From Alloyangia pacifica (GTDB lineage: Bacteria > Pseudomonadota > Alphaproteobacteria > Rhodobacterales > Rhodobacteraceae), in the NCBI RefSeq assembly GCF_003111685.1, contig NZ_CP022189.1, positions 2,372,001-2,436,000 of the forward strand: DNA of 64,000 bases. The letters run 5' to 3'. The notes beneath the pieces were generated by a model. The model ran no database searches. It had not been told where the DNA came from and was given only the letters and a program-made list of their open reading frames with translations. Below are positions 36,168 through 44,630 of this stretch, in pieces (the first letter of the stretch is position 1; every line of letters begins with the position of its first letter). The position numbers and the translations under genes are program-made.

Positions 36168-38291
36168 ATGTCGCGGCTAACCGATCTGATAGCGCAGGCG
36201 AAGTCCAAAGACGCCGATCTGGGGCGCGAGTTGGAACAGGAGTTCAAGGCGCTGGCCAGTCGCCGGTCCTTTGGCCTGAACTTTGAGCGGCACACGCCGG
36301 AGTCGGTGGAACTTCCGGGCAGACCCATCCGCAAGGGCGACAAGGTGCGCGTCCTGCCGCTACGCGGGAGCACCGAAAAGGGCGACAAGCGACTGTGGAA
36401 AGTAACGCGCACGATGAAAGAGCGCGGTGTTAGCGTGGCCCTGCTTGATCTGATTGGGGCAGATGAGCCGGAGACACAGACGATCCCGGTGGAAAACCTG
36501 ATCGTTGTGGCCGAGTTCCGGGACTACATCTACCCCGGCCTTGTCAGCACAGGGAAGGTAGAGCGCGGCGGTGACAAGCCCTTTCACACCGTGATCAACG
36601 GAGAAAACTTTCACGCCCTGGAGGCGCTGACCTTCACCCATCGGGGAAAAGTGGACGTGATCTATATTGATCCGCCCTACAACACCGGGGCGAAAGATTG
36701 GAAATACAACAACGATTACGTTGAGGGGGATGACCTCTACAGACACTCCAAGTGGCTGGCGTTCATGGAACGGCGATTGAAGATTGCGAAGGAACTGCTA
36801 AACCCATCAAACTCAACGTTGATCGTGACGATTGACGAGAAGGAATATCTCAGGCTCGGATTGCTACTTGAACAGAGTTTCCCAGAAGCTCAGTTGCAAA
36901 TGGTGAGCACCATAATCAAGCCGGAAGGAACAAACCGGTTCGGTGAATTTAGTAGAACAAATGAGTTCGTGTATGTGGTTATGTTTGGAGATGCTCGTGT
37001 TGAAGCCAACCACGACGATATGTCTGGTCGTGAAACCATCAGTGAAGAACGGCCAATAGAATGGCGAAATCTTCGCAGGCGAGAGAACACAAGCGTTCGA
37101 TCTGCCCGCCCAAATCAATTCTACGCCGTATTTGTGGACCCTGAAAAGAAAGAGATTCATAGCGTAGGCGATGCGTTAGCACTGAACGTCGATAGAGAAA
37201 CTGTTCCCGTCCCTGATGGGTGTTTCGCGCTATTTCCTCTCAAACCTGATGGCACAGAAATGCTGTGGGGAGTGACTCCCGAAGGTCTGCGCTACAGAAT
37301 TGAAAATGGTTTTGCGAGAGTGAGAAACCCTAAAAGCGGGCCGAAAAAAGCAGGGATTCAGTACTTGGCAAGCGGAACCATAGAAGCGATCAACGCTGGC
37401 GAGGTTGTGATTACGGGGAAGGACAGCCAAGGTGCCGTAGACGGATACTTCAAGAAAAGCCGCGTAATGCCCAAAACAACTTGGAACAAGGCGTCTCATA
37501 ATGCACAGACTTCGGGAACGCTTATATTAAACGCTCTTTTGGCAGGTAGGAAATTCCCCTTCCCCAAAAGTCTTTATGCGGTTGAAGACAGCTTGCGCTT
37601 CTTCGTGGGCAACAAGAGAAACGCAGTAGTTTTGGATTTTTTCTCGGGATCGGGGACGACTGCTCACGCAGTTATGAGATTGAACCGTCAAGACGCTGGC
37701 AGGCGTCAGTGTATATCCATCACCAACAACGAAGTTGGTGCAGATGAGCAAAAGGCACTATCTGATGCGGGCCTTCGGCCCGGTGATCCTGATTGGGAAA
37801 AATGGGGTATATGCGACTACATCACTAAGCCGCGCATTCGCGCTGCAATCACTGGGCAAACACCAGAAGGAGAGCCGGTCAAGGGCGATTACAAGTTCAC
37901 CGACGAATTCCCTATGGCCGAAGGGTTCGAGGAAAACGCTGAGTTCTTTACGCTGACCTATGAAACCCCGGTCTCGATTAGCCACAACATGGCTTTTGCT
38001 CGCATCGCCCCCCTTCTCTGGATGCGGGCGGGTAGCGAGGGGCGGTGCATAGACACCCTGCCGGGTGCCGGGTGGGCCGTGGCCGATACCTATGGTCTAC
38101 TCACCGATCTGGACACTGCCACGCCCTTCGTCGACGCGGTAGAAGCCGCAGGCGGCATTCGCATCGCCTATATCGTCACCGACGACGACAGACGCTTTCA
38201 ATCCGTCACCCAACGTCTGGCAGAAGGTGTGGAGCCAGTGCGGCTCTATGAGTCCTATCTCACCAATTTCCGCTTTTCGATGGGTCGCTGA
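36168..38291 (+). CDS. mod: Type III restriction-modification system, DNA adenine methyltransferase (Mod)
   Basis: 707 residues. The catalytic motif IV DPPYNTG is at 168-174, and the SAM-binding motif I (DFFSGSGTTAHAVMRLNRQ) is near residue 490-508. The order IV before I marks the beta class of N6-adenine methylases, and the target-recognition region lies between. It forms a complex with the Res helicase and provides the DNA specificity. The stop is three bases before the res start. The DNA is clearly less GC-rich than the rest of the window, with many AAA/GAA codons, a sign of separate origin. Confidence 0.93.
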   Translation: MSRLTDLIAQAKSKDADLGRELEQEFKALASRRSFGLNFERHTPESVELPGRPIRKGDKVRVLPLRGSTEKGDKRLWKVTRTMKERGVSVALLDLIGADEPETQTIPVENLIVVAEFRDYIYPGLVSTGKVERGGDKPFHTVINGENFHALEALTFTHRGKVDVIYIDPPYNTGAKDWKYNNDYVEGDDLYRHSKWLAFMERRLKIAKELLNPSNSTLIVTIDEKEYLRLGLLLEQSFPEAQLQMVSTIIKPEGTNRFGEFSRTNEFVYVVMFGDARVEANHDDMSGRETISEERPIEWRNLRRRENTSVRSARPNQFYAVFVDPEKKEIHSVGDALALNVDRETVPVPDGCFALFPLKPDGTEMLWGVTPEGLRYRIENGFARVRNPKSGPKKAGIQYLASGTIEAINAGEVVITGKDSQGAVDGYFKKSRVMPKTTWNKASHNAQTSGTLILNALLAGRKFPFPKSLYAVEDSLRFFVGNKRNAVVLDFFSGSGTTAHAVMRLNRQDAGRRQCISITNNEVGADEQKALSDAGLRPGDPDWEKWGICDYITKPRIRAAITGQTPEGEPVKGDYKFTDEFPMAEGFEENAEFFTLTYETPVSISHNMAFARIAPLLWMRAGSEGRCIDTLPGAGWAVADTYGLLTDLDTATPFVDAVEAAGGIRIAYIVTDDDRRFQSVTQRLAEGVEPVRLYESYLTNFRFSMGR

Positions 38292-38294
38292 GAC

Positions 38295-40886
38295 ATGAAG
38301 TTTACGCTCAAAGATTACCAAGATGACGCTGTTGCGCAGGTTCTGGACCGGATCAAGAAGGCCCGCAAACGCTGGCACGAGGATCAAGAGAAGAACGCTT
38401 TTTCCCTGACTGCGACCACGGGTGCGGGTAAGACGGTTATGGCCGCTGCGGTGTTCGAAGCACTGTTCTTCGGTTCAGACGATTACGATTTCGAGGCCGA
38501 TTCCGGCGCAGTGGTGATCTGGTTTTCGGATGATCCGTCGCTGAACGAACAATCCAAGTTCCGGCTGATGGAAGCGGCAGACAAGCTGACTGTTTCGGAC
38601 CTAATCACCGTGGAGAACACCTTCTCGCGGGAAAAGTTCGAACCAGGCAAGATATATTTCCTGAATACTCAGAAACTGAGCAAGACAAGTCTTTTGGTGC
38701 GCGGTTCTGACGCAAGTGACCAAGGTGTGCTTTCCATAGATGGCGTACCTCTCAAACCAGATGCCCGTGCACATACGATTTGGGACACGATCCGCAACAC
38801 CATCGAAGACCCCGACCTAACGCTCTATCTTGTGCTGGACGAAGCGCATCGGGGAATGCGCGAAACGGTGCAGGGCACTAAGACCATCGTGACGCGGTTG
38901 ATCAACGGTCAGGGTGGTGTGCCGGGTGTACCGGTGGTCTGGGGAATTTCCGCTACCGTGCAACGCTTCGACGATGCCGTGAAGTCGATGCAGGACCGCA
39001 CTGCGCTGCCCAACGTGGTCGTGAATTCCAAACTGGTGCAGGATTCCGGCCTTCTGAAGGATACCATCAATTTGGATGTGCCGGATGAAGTGGGAGACTT
39101 TGCGACAGTTCTACTGCGGCGCGGAACCCAGAAGCTCCGTGACATCACAAAGGCCTGGGATGCTTATTCAGCGGAACAGGGCGAAAGCGGCAAGGTGACG
39201 CCGCTGATGGTCCTTCAAGTCCCCAACACGCCCAGCGCCGACGACGTGGGCAAATGGCTAAAGACGATCTTCGACGCTTGGCCCGAGTTGCCTATTGATT
39301 GTGTCTACAACGTATTTGGCGAGAAGAAGCCCGAAAATTTCGGTGGTTACTTGGTACCCTACATCTCGCCTGAGCGGGTGCAGGAAAGCGAATATGTGCG
39401 CATTCTCTTGGCCAAGGAAGCGATAAGCACCGGCTGGGATTGTCCGCGTGCCGAGGTTATGGTGTCCTTCCGGGCGGCAACCGATCAGACGCATATCACG
39501 CAGTTGCTGGGGCGGATGGTGCGAACACCGCTTGCACGACGAATTCCTGGCAACGAAAGGCTTAACGCGGTCGATTGCCTGTTGCCGAACTTCAATCAGG
39601 CGACAGTCAAGGCGGTGGTGCAATCCCTGATGAGTGGCGGCGATTTGGGCGACACATTGCCCGGCCGCCGGGTGTTGATCAACCCAAAGGAAATGTCGCC
39701 CAATCCGGCAGTGCCACAAGATGTCTGGGACAAGCTGGTGTCGCTGCCTTCCAAGACCCTTCCCAAAAAGCAGGCGCGACCTATCAAGCGACTTACCGGG
39801 CTGGCCCACGAATTGGCTGCAGACGCAATCCTGCCCGGTGCGGGCAAAGTGGCCCACGCGCATCTGCACGAGCTTCTGGACAAGGCGCAGAGCGACTATC
39901 TCGAGGCTATCGAGAAGGCGCGGAAAGCGGTTCTGACGGTTGATGGAAAGACAGCCCGAGCAACGGTAGGCAGTACAGTCATGACATTTGACGACTTCGT
40001 TGAAAGCGCCGATCAGGCCGTGATCGAAGACGCCTACAAACGCGCCGCCCGCATGATCTCACCAGATGTGGCCAAAACCTACAGCGAATACCTGGCCGAG
40101 AAGTACGGGGACGCCGAAGACGAGGAAGAAGCCCTTACCGAAGCCCATACGGACGTTGCTGCAATCGGTCTGGTCCCAGAGATCAAGGATCATCTGGAAA
40201 AGGCTGCCGAGGCACTGGCGAACAACTGGCTTACTTGCCATGAGGCAACAATTAAGGCTCTGAGCGACGAGCGGCAGGACGTCTACCGCGAGCTGCGGGA
40301 ACTAAGCGCTAATCCCCTCGACGTTTCGCTGGCCATGCCGCGCAACAGCTTGCAGCCGACGATCGAGCGCAAGGAGAATGGGCGCGAGGAAGCGCTGCCG
40401 CTCTATGACAACCATTTGCTCTGCGATCCAAATGGCAAGTTCCCGGCGCTGTTCAATTCATGGGAACTGGAAGTGCTGACAACGGAAGCCCGGCGCGACA
40501 ACTTCTTGGCCTGGTATCGCAACCCGTCATCCTCCAGCCCGGAATCGCTAGGCATTACTTACCCCGAAGGCGGTCAGGAAAGTATCATGCGGCCTGATTT
40601 TATTTTCTTCACTAGGAGCGAAGAGGGCGCTGTCCAATCGAACATCATTGACCCGCATGGACAGCACCTTGCCGACTCGCTGCCCAAGCTAGTCGGCTTG
40701 GCGAACTATGCCGAAAGCCGAGGGAGTCATTACGCGCGTATCGAAGCGGTAGCCAAGGTTGGCGATATCTTCCGGTTGCTCGACTTGAAGGATGCGGGGG
40801 TGCGGGCGGCTATTCTATTAGGGCAGAGTGCCAAGGCGCTTTTTGAAGGAGCGCATGCTTTGACATACCCGAAGGTAGATGGGTAG
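38295..40886 (+). CDS. res: Type III restriction endonuclease/helicase subunit (Res)
   Basis: 863 residues. A superfamily 2 helicase core has the Walker A TTGAGKTVMAA at 41-51, DEAH-box LVLDEAHRGMRE near 182, and motifs of the second lobe (STGWDCPRAEVMVSFR near 378 and LLGRMVRTPLARR near 402). A C-terminal nuclease domain of PD-(D/E)XK type is suggested by RPDFIFFTRSEEG and NIIDPHGQHLADSLPK near 765-795. Res cuts foreign DNA after head-to-head sites are met without methylation. It works with the preceding Mod subunit. The length is slightly short compared with EcoP1I-type Res (about 970). Confidence 0.92.
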   Translation: MKFTLKDYQDDAVAQVLDRIKKARKRWHEDQEKNAFSLTATTGAGKTVMAAAVFEALFFGSDDYDFEADSGAVVIWFSDDPSLNEQSKFRLMEAADKLTVSDLITVENTFSREKFEPGKIYFLNTQKLSKTSLLVRGSDASDQGVLSIDGVPLKPDARAHTIWDTIRNTIEDPDLTLYLVLDEAHRGMRETVQGTKTIVTRLINGQGGVPGVPVVWGISATVQRFDDAVKSMQDRTALPNVVVNSKLVQDSGLLKDTINLDVPDEVGDFATVLLRRGTQKLRDITKAWDAYSAEQGESGKVTPLMVLQVPNTPSADDVGKWLKTIFDAWPELPIDCVYNVFGEKKPENFGGYLVPYISPERVQESEYVRILLAKEAISTGWDCPRAEVMVSFRAATDQTHITQLLGRMVRTPLARRIPGNERLNAVDCLLPNFNQATVKAVVQSLMSGGDLGDTLPGRRVLINPKEMSPNPAVPQDVWDKLVSLPSKTLPKKQARPIKRLTGLAHELAADAILPGAGKVAHAHLHELLDKAQSDYLEAIEKARKAVLTVDGKTARATVGSTVMTFDDFVESADQAVIEDAYKRAARMISPDVAKTYSEYLAEKYGDAEDEEEALTEAHTDVAAIGLVPEIKDHLEKAAEALANNWLTCHEATIKALSDERQDVYRELRELSANPLDVSLAMPRNSLQPTIERKENGREEALPLYDNHLLCDPNGKFPALFNSWELEVLTTEARRDNFLAWYRNPSSSSPESLGITYPEGGQESIMRPDFIFFTRSEEGAVQSNIIDPHGQHLADSLPKLVGLANYAESRGSHYARIEAVAKVGDIFRLLDLKDAGVRAAILLGQSAKALFEGAHALTYPKVDG

Positions 40887-41416
40887 TACGGCGTTGAGAG
40901 GCTGAAAACGGTGGAAGATGGGCTCTTGCCCATCTTTTACTTTTGGTTTTTCAAGCGCACAGACATAGCAATTTTCCATGCGTGCTAGCATAGTCTGGTC
41001 GCACATCTTTTCTGTTCCGCTTCTCTTCTGCCGACTTTCCTGAGCCGGTATCGTCGGTAGAGTGTGATGAATCCCGCCCGATCCCCTGTCAGGTTCCTGC
41101 GTCTGGATGCCGACCAGGTCACCAGCGTCCCCGTCTGCATCCTGCGTGCGCCAAGCCGACATTCAACGCCAGCATCGCCCGGATATTTCTTTGAGGACTG
41201 CTGTTCCATATGGCGTTGCGCCATAAGGCCCTGAGCCCCCGCTGGATAATTTGCAGCAGAGCCGCTCCACCAACACTAAAAGACTTCACGAATGGCACAC
41301 CAACCCAACCGAAAATCTGTCAACATCTACGTTGATAATCAATGACTTATCGACTCATGCCTTAATCTGTTCTACCCTTGTTCCACGCGCCGGGATTAGC
41401 CCGCGTGGCAATCAGG
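40887..41416. other. Non-coding region between res and the small-gene chain
   Basis: About 530 bases with no convincing gene; frames on both strands are short, rich in unusual codons and overlap. A short inverted repeat, ATGGCG-TTG-CGCCAT, lies near 41210-41225. From about 41270 the DNA is AT-rich with short dyads (TCAAC-ATCTAC-GTTGA and TTGAT-A-ATCAA near 41320-41342), which should be the promoter/operator of the following genes. Confidence 0.5.
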
Positions 41417-42127
41417 ATGGCGCACATGCTCCGAACCATTCCAAGTCCCTCAATCGCGATTGGAGGCGCACGGATCAGAGCTAGCCGCCGTCTTGCAAGC
41501 CAGATTGCCGCCGCTGGCCTATCCGCCGTTACAGCCCTCCGAGCTGACCAGAGCCGCCCCGATGAGCCTTTCGCCGCCATCGAAGAGGCTCACGAAATCC
41601 TCGATCATGTCCAAGACGCCATCCGGCAGACCCTCGCCCTAGCAGATGAGATGCGGGCCGTCGGCGCCTTGCTGCAGACCGGCGAATATAGCGACACCCA
41701 CACGCCCGCCCTGCGGGCCGCTGAGGCTGCCCGAGGCTATTGCGAGAGCATCCGGGCCGCTCAGCCCGATGCAGCCCTAGACAGCCTCGACGATGCCGCA
41801 CGGGACGCCCTAGAGCTTGCCCAAGCCCTCGCCGACGATTGCGAGGTTGCCACGGGCCGGGCCGAGAAGATTGACCAGCGAGCCCGGACCCTCGCCGCCC
41901 ATGGCCTCGCCCGCGCATCCGAGCGGCAGGCCTCCGAGCTGCTGCGCCGGTTCGCCCTGCCGCCCGAGCTGGCCGAAGTTGTCGATGGCTTAGAGCCTCG
42001 CGCCGCCGTCGAAGCCGCCCGGCAGTTCCAGCACAGCAAGGCCGCGACCCTCAGCGCCAGAAAGGCCAAGCGCCGGACCGCAGAGCGGCAGCTTGTCGTC
42101 GATGAGATTGCGGAGGCATGGGCATGA
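41417..42127 (+). CDS. Hypothetical alanine-rich coiled-coil protein
   Basis: 236 residues from the ATG at 41417; the ATG at 41426 is an alternative. Almost wholly alpha-helical, rich in Ala, Glu and Arg (for example FAAIEEAHEILDHVQDAIRQTLALADEMR), so a coiled coil or helical bundle is likely. A short N-terminal segment is hydrophobic but not a clear signal peptide. First gene of a chain of six overlapping genes. No family recognised. Confidence 0.6.
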   Translation: MAHMLRTIPSPSIAIGGARIRASRRLASQIAAAGLSAVTALRADQSRPDEPFAAIEEAHEILDHVQDAIRQTLALADEMRAVGALLQTGEYSDTHTPALRAAEAARGYCESIRAAQPDAALDSLDDAARDALELAQALADDCEVATGRAEKIDQRARTLAAHGLARASERQASELLRRFALPPELAEVVDGLEPRAAVEAARQFQHSKAATLSARKAKRRTAERQLVVDEIAEAWA

Positions 42128-42513
42128 GCGGCTTTGTCACCAACCCTGACGGCAGCGTGACCTTTCCGAGCGGAAAGACCCTCACGCGCAAGCAGATCGA
42201 AGAGCAGAACGAGCGCCGCGCGAATGATCGAACGCCAGTCACCCGCGCCGAACTCACCCGAAGCGAGAAAGCCCTGCTTGAGGCCATCGGCGAGGTGCTG
42301 AAAGCTGAAAGGCGTTTCACGGATGAATGCCTTGCGCCGCTCAGGGACGCCATCAAGGACTTGTCGGGCCGTGAGGTGCTGACCGGCGCCGCCCGGCTGA
42401 TCAGTGACGGCAACGCCAAGGCGCTCAGCTCGGCGATAGAGCCTGCCTTGCATCGCCGGGCGGTCATCCTCGACGGCACGCCGCCCGACTGGCTGCAGGG
42501 GATGTTCCAATGA
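42124..42513 (+). CDS. Hypothetical protein, small-gene chain
   Basis: 129 residues from the ATG at 42124, which overlaps the preceding stop as ATGA; an ATG at 42118 is also possible. It begins with a short beta-rich part (MSGFVTNPDGSVTFPSGKTLTRKQ) and continues helical. The stop overlaps the next start by four bases. No domain recognised. Confidence 0.6.
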   Translation: MSGFVTNPDGSVTFPSGKTLTRKQIEEQNERRANDRTPVTRAELTRSEKALLEAIGEVLKAERRFTDECLAPLRDAIKDLSGREVLTGAARLISDGNAKALSSAIEPALHRRAVILDGTPPDWLQGMFQ

Positions 42514-43208
42514 CCCGAGCGATTGCATCTCATGAAGTTCTGCACGCCCTCGCCGGGCTTGTCGTCGTCGAACTGCGCTATCCGAGCCGCTGGCCCGACG
42601 TGCGGGTCACGCTCGAAATCAACCCGAGTAGCGGCTCATGCCTGATCGAAGTTGGCGACGTGATCGACGATGCCGAAGACCGGCACATAAGCCAGCAAAC
42701 AGCCGCAATCGCGGCGCTCGGACCCTGCGCCGAGGCAGAGGACGCCATCAAGCTCATCCACGCCGAGGACTGGCAAGCGCTCGGCGAGGCGGGCGGCTTG
42801 TCGATTGCAGATGCCGAACTGCTGAGCCGGGCGCAGATGCCAGACCTGCCGCTTTTGGCCACAAGGACGATTGACGCCGTCCGAGCCCTCAAGCGAGGGC
42901 TAGGCGCGGCTCGCTGGCAGCGCTTGTGCCGAGCAGCTCGGGACATGTCTAACGACAAGCTCGGCAGCCTGACCGCCGAGGAACTGGCGCCCCGGCATCG
43001 CATCCAAGCGGCTATCCGGCAGGCCGGTGAAGAGCTTGCGCCCCTGCTCGGCGCCGCCTCACCCGGCAGAGTCCAGGTTGATAGGATCGTGGCCCGCACA
43101 GAGGCGCAGGCCGAGGCTCAGGCCATCAACGAAGCCAGAGCGCAACGGCAGGCCAAGACCGAGGCAGCACGGCAATCCCGACTTACCCGGAAGGAGTCCC
43201 CAAAATGA
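42510..43208 (+). CDS. Protein with M41-like HEVLH motif (possible zinc metallopeptidase domain)
   Basis: 232 residues. Near the N-terminus SHEVLHALAGLVVVEL has the HExxH zinc motif followed by an Ala/Leu helix as in the FtsH-type M41 peptidase family. About 55 residues later IAALGPCAEAEDAI resembles the M41 block that supplies the third ligand region (AAEE-like). No AAA ATPase or membrane segment is present; the C-terminal 50 residues are charged and Ala/Gln-rich. A degenerate or free-standing M41-like domain is plausible but unproven. Overlaps both neighbours by four bases. Confidence 0.6.
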   Translation: MTRAIASHEVLHALAGLVVVELRYPSRWPDVRVTLEINPSSGSCLIEVGDVIDDAEDRHISQQTAAIAALGPCAEAEDAIKLIHAEDWQALGEAGGLSIADAELLSRAQMPDLPLLATRTIDAVRALKRGLGAARWQRLCRAARDMSNDKLGSLTAEELAPRHRIQAAIRQAGEELAPLLGAASPGRVQVDRIVARTEAQAEAQAINEARAQRQAKTEAARQSRLTRKESPK

Positions 43209-43435
43209 CCCCGGATCACCGCATGATTATCGTCTCGCGCATGAGCGCCGGTTTCGACCTGCTCGGGCAGACGCTCAGGGCACAACAGAAGGAAGAGCCC
43301 GGCTCGGAGGCACACACGACGCTCGAAAATCAGGTGTTTGAAATCCTCTATTACATCGCCTGCGAGGGCGCCCGGGTCGGCATGGGTGTTGCCGAGATCC
43401 GCGATATGGGGATGGCGCGAGGTAGGCTGCAATGA
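43205..43435 (+). CDS. Small hypothetical protein, small-gene chain
   Basis: 76 residues, start ATG overlapping the previous gene's stop (ATGA). Probably a small helical protein (MIIVSRMSAGFDLLGQTLRAQ). No known family recognised. The next gene overlaps it by four bases. Confidence 0.55.
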   Translation: MTPDHRMIIVSRMSAGFDLLGQTLRAQQKEEPGSEAHTTLENQVFEILYYIACEGARVGMGVAEIRDMGMARGRLQ

Positions 43436-43626
43436 CCGATGCCGCGACCCTCGCCGAGCTGCGCCCGCGCCTCGAAGCGGTGATGTCGCGGCTGCCCGGC
43501 TATAGCGCAAAGCTGAAGATCGACCACACCGGCCTGCCCGTCGTCGAACTCTGGCGCGATGGATTCCGGGTTGCGATCCAGTCCGCCCGCCCATGGTTGA
43601 CCGAGATGGAAAGAGCCCATGCCTGA
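43432..43626 (+). CDS. Small hypothetical protein, small-gene chain
   Basis: 64 residues. A short alpha/beta protein (KLKIDHTGLPVVELWRDGFRVAIQ forms likely beta strands). Translation is coupled to both neighbours by overlap. No family recognised. Confidence 0.55.
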   Translation: MTDAATLAELRPRLEAVMSRLPGYSAKLKIDHTGLPVVELWRDGFRVAIQSARPWLTEMERAHA

Positions 43627-43867
43627 CCCGCTGAGCTACAACGCCCGCGCAATGCGCGAGCTGAGCGAGGCCATCGCACTCGCCCGCGAGGTCGCCCGAG
43701 ATGGCGCCGCCCTTCGGCAGGGCAGCGCCCGAGAGCGCGAGCTTGCCAAGATCGCCGCCGAGCTTGGCGCGATGATCCAGACGCTAGGCCGGGATCTCGA
43801 AATCAGCGCTGCCGACCTGCAGGAGATGATCCGGGCGCCTTTCGATCAGCGCGGGCGGCTGAACTAG
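43619..43867 (+). CDS. Small hypothetical helical protein, end of small-gene chain
   Basis: 82 residues, overlapping the preceding gene by eight bases. Strongly alpha-helical and amphipathic (AIALAREVARDGAALRQ), so oligomerisation is likely. Last gene of the six-gene chain. Its 3' end is overlapped by a possible minus-strand small gene. Confidence 0.55.
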   Translation: MPDPLSYNARAMRELSEAIALAREVARDGAALRQGSARERELAKIAAELGAMIQTLGRDLEISAADLQEMIRAPFDQRGRLN

Positions 43868-43994
43868 ATGCTGACGCTTCCCGTTGCTCGCGCCTTGCTG
43901 CTTGCGCCCGATAGACGGCGCCTAGCTTGGCCAATTCTTTCTCACGCTCAGTCGAAGCACGACGGGCGGAAATCATGGGACGTCTGCGCGGCAT
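43803..43994 (-). CDS. Possible small basic protein, minus strand
   Basis: 63 residues from the ATG at 43994, preceded by GAAAGGAAACGCC, a good ribosome site. The product is very basic (MPRRRPMISARRASTEREKEL, then many Arg/Ala/Ser), as for small nucleic-acid-binding proteins. It overlaps the last 65 bases of the plus-strand gene ending at 43867 and is divergent from the gene at 44059. The opposite-strand overlap lowers confidence. Confidence 0.4.
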   Translation of the reverse strand: MPRRRPMISARRASTEREKELAKLGAVYRAQAARREQREASASSSAARADRKAPGSSPAGRQR

Positions 43995-44058
43995 GGCGTT
44001 TCCTTTCTGGCTGGGGATAGCCCCGACCATAGCACAAGCAGGCAACGGAGGTCCGGCC

Positions 44059-44283
44059 ATGCGAACCGCACAAATCATCCCCATCGAACCATACTTGCCC
44101 GAGACCAAGCAGCGCGACCGGGAAGCCGCGCTGCTCTGGGAACGGTTCGAGGATCGTATTGAAGCCAGAGCTGCCGAGAGCTGGGATACGACCGGCGTCA
44201 GCGCCCGCACGCTCTGGGATATGAGTCAGCTCACGGACTGGCCGTCAATCGCCCGGCACTTCGGGTTAGACGGTTGGGCGTGA
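44059..44283 (+). CDS. Small hypothetical protein
   Basis: 74 residues from the ATG at 44059 with GGAGG upstream; a longer frame to a TTG at 43927 is less likely. It is Trp-rich (ALLWERFEDRIEARAAESWDT, TLWDMSQLTDWPSIARHFGLDGW). The final ASARHFGL-like helix could be a DNA-contact helix, but this is speculation. It converges with the XRE gene with a palindrome between them. Confidence 0.55.
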   Translation: MRTAQIIPIEPYLPETKQRDREAALLWERFEDRIEARAAESWDTTGVSARTLWDMSQLTDWPSIARHFGLDGWA

Positions 44284-44284
44284 G

Positions 44285-44306
44285 GAGTTGGGACATGTCC
44301 CAACTC
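44285..44306. promoter_or_regulatory. Second 22-bp perfect palindrome with core TTGGGACATGTCCCAA
   Basis: A full palindrome lies between the converging genes ending at 44283 and 44305, overlapping the XRE stop by two bases. Its 16-bp core equals that of the palindrome at 30189-30210. Between converging genes it could be a bidirectional RNA hairpin, or an operator; the repeated core makes a common binding protein likely. Confidence 0.6.
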
Positions 44307-44535
44307 ACTCGCCTACTCCCTCATCCCAGAAGATCGCCCGACCGTTCGGGCCGAAGTCGATGCCTGCCGCTCTGATCGCCTTAGCCAGAGCCCGCAACGT
44401 GCTGGCCCTCGCATCGCTGCCTTTCTCGACGAGCTGAACCGACGACCGGGCAACCCCGGCCCGCTCGGATAGGTCCGCGAGCGTCCAGCCTAGGACCGCT
44501 CGCGCTGCTCGCACCTGTGCTGCCGTCAGTATCAT
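44305..44535 (-). CDS. XRE-family transcriptional regulator
   Basis: 76 residues from the ATG at 44535, preceded by AAAGGACAG. A helix-turn-helix of the Cro/C1 type covers most of the protein: LTAAQVRAARAVLGWTLADLSERAGVARSSVQLVEKG. It is divergent from the 374-residue HTH gene and probably represses it, or both, through the repeats in the 95-base gap. Similar arrangements control lysogeny-like switches in mobile elements. Confidence 0.85.
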   Translation of the reverse strand: MILTAAQVRAARAVLGWTLADLSERAGVARSSVQLVEKGSDARASTLRALAKAIRAAGIDFGPNGRAIFWDEGVGE

Positions 44536-44550
44536 TTTCTGTCCTTTCGG

Positions 44551-44587
44551 TATTGCGTACTGATTATGCGCAACCATATACTGATTA
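44551..44587. promoter_or_regulatory. Operator-like repeats between the divergent regulator genes
   Basis: TACTGATTA occurs at 44558-44566 and again at 44579-44587, 21 bp apart (two helical turns). TTGCG (44553-44557) and CGCAA (44569-44573) form an inverted repeat around the first copy. The position in the divergent promoter region suggests binding sites for the XRE regulator or the HTH protein. Confidence 0.65.
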
Positions 44588-44630
44588 CACAGCACACACA
44601 ACCGATGCAGAATCATCGAGAGGACAGAAT

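Noticed and set aside
40818-41224. Minus-strand frames of 79-114 codons after res
   Set aside because: They overlap the res 3' end, lack ribosome sites and show no plausible domain. The region was reported as non-coding.
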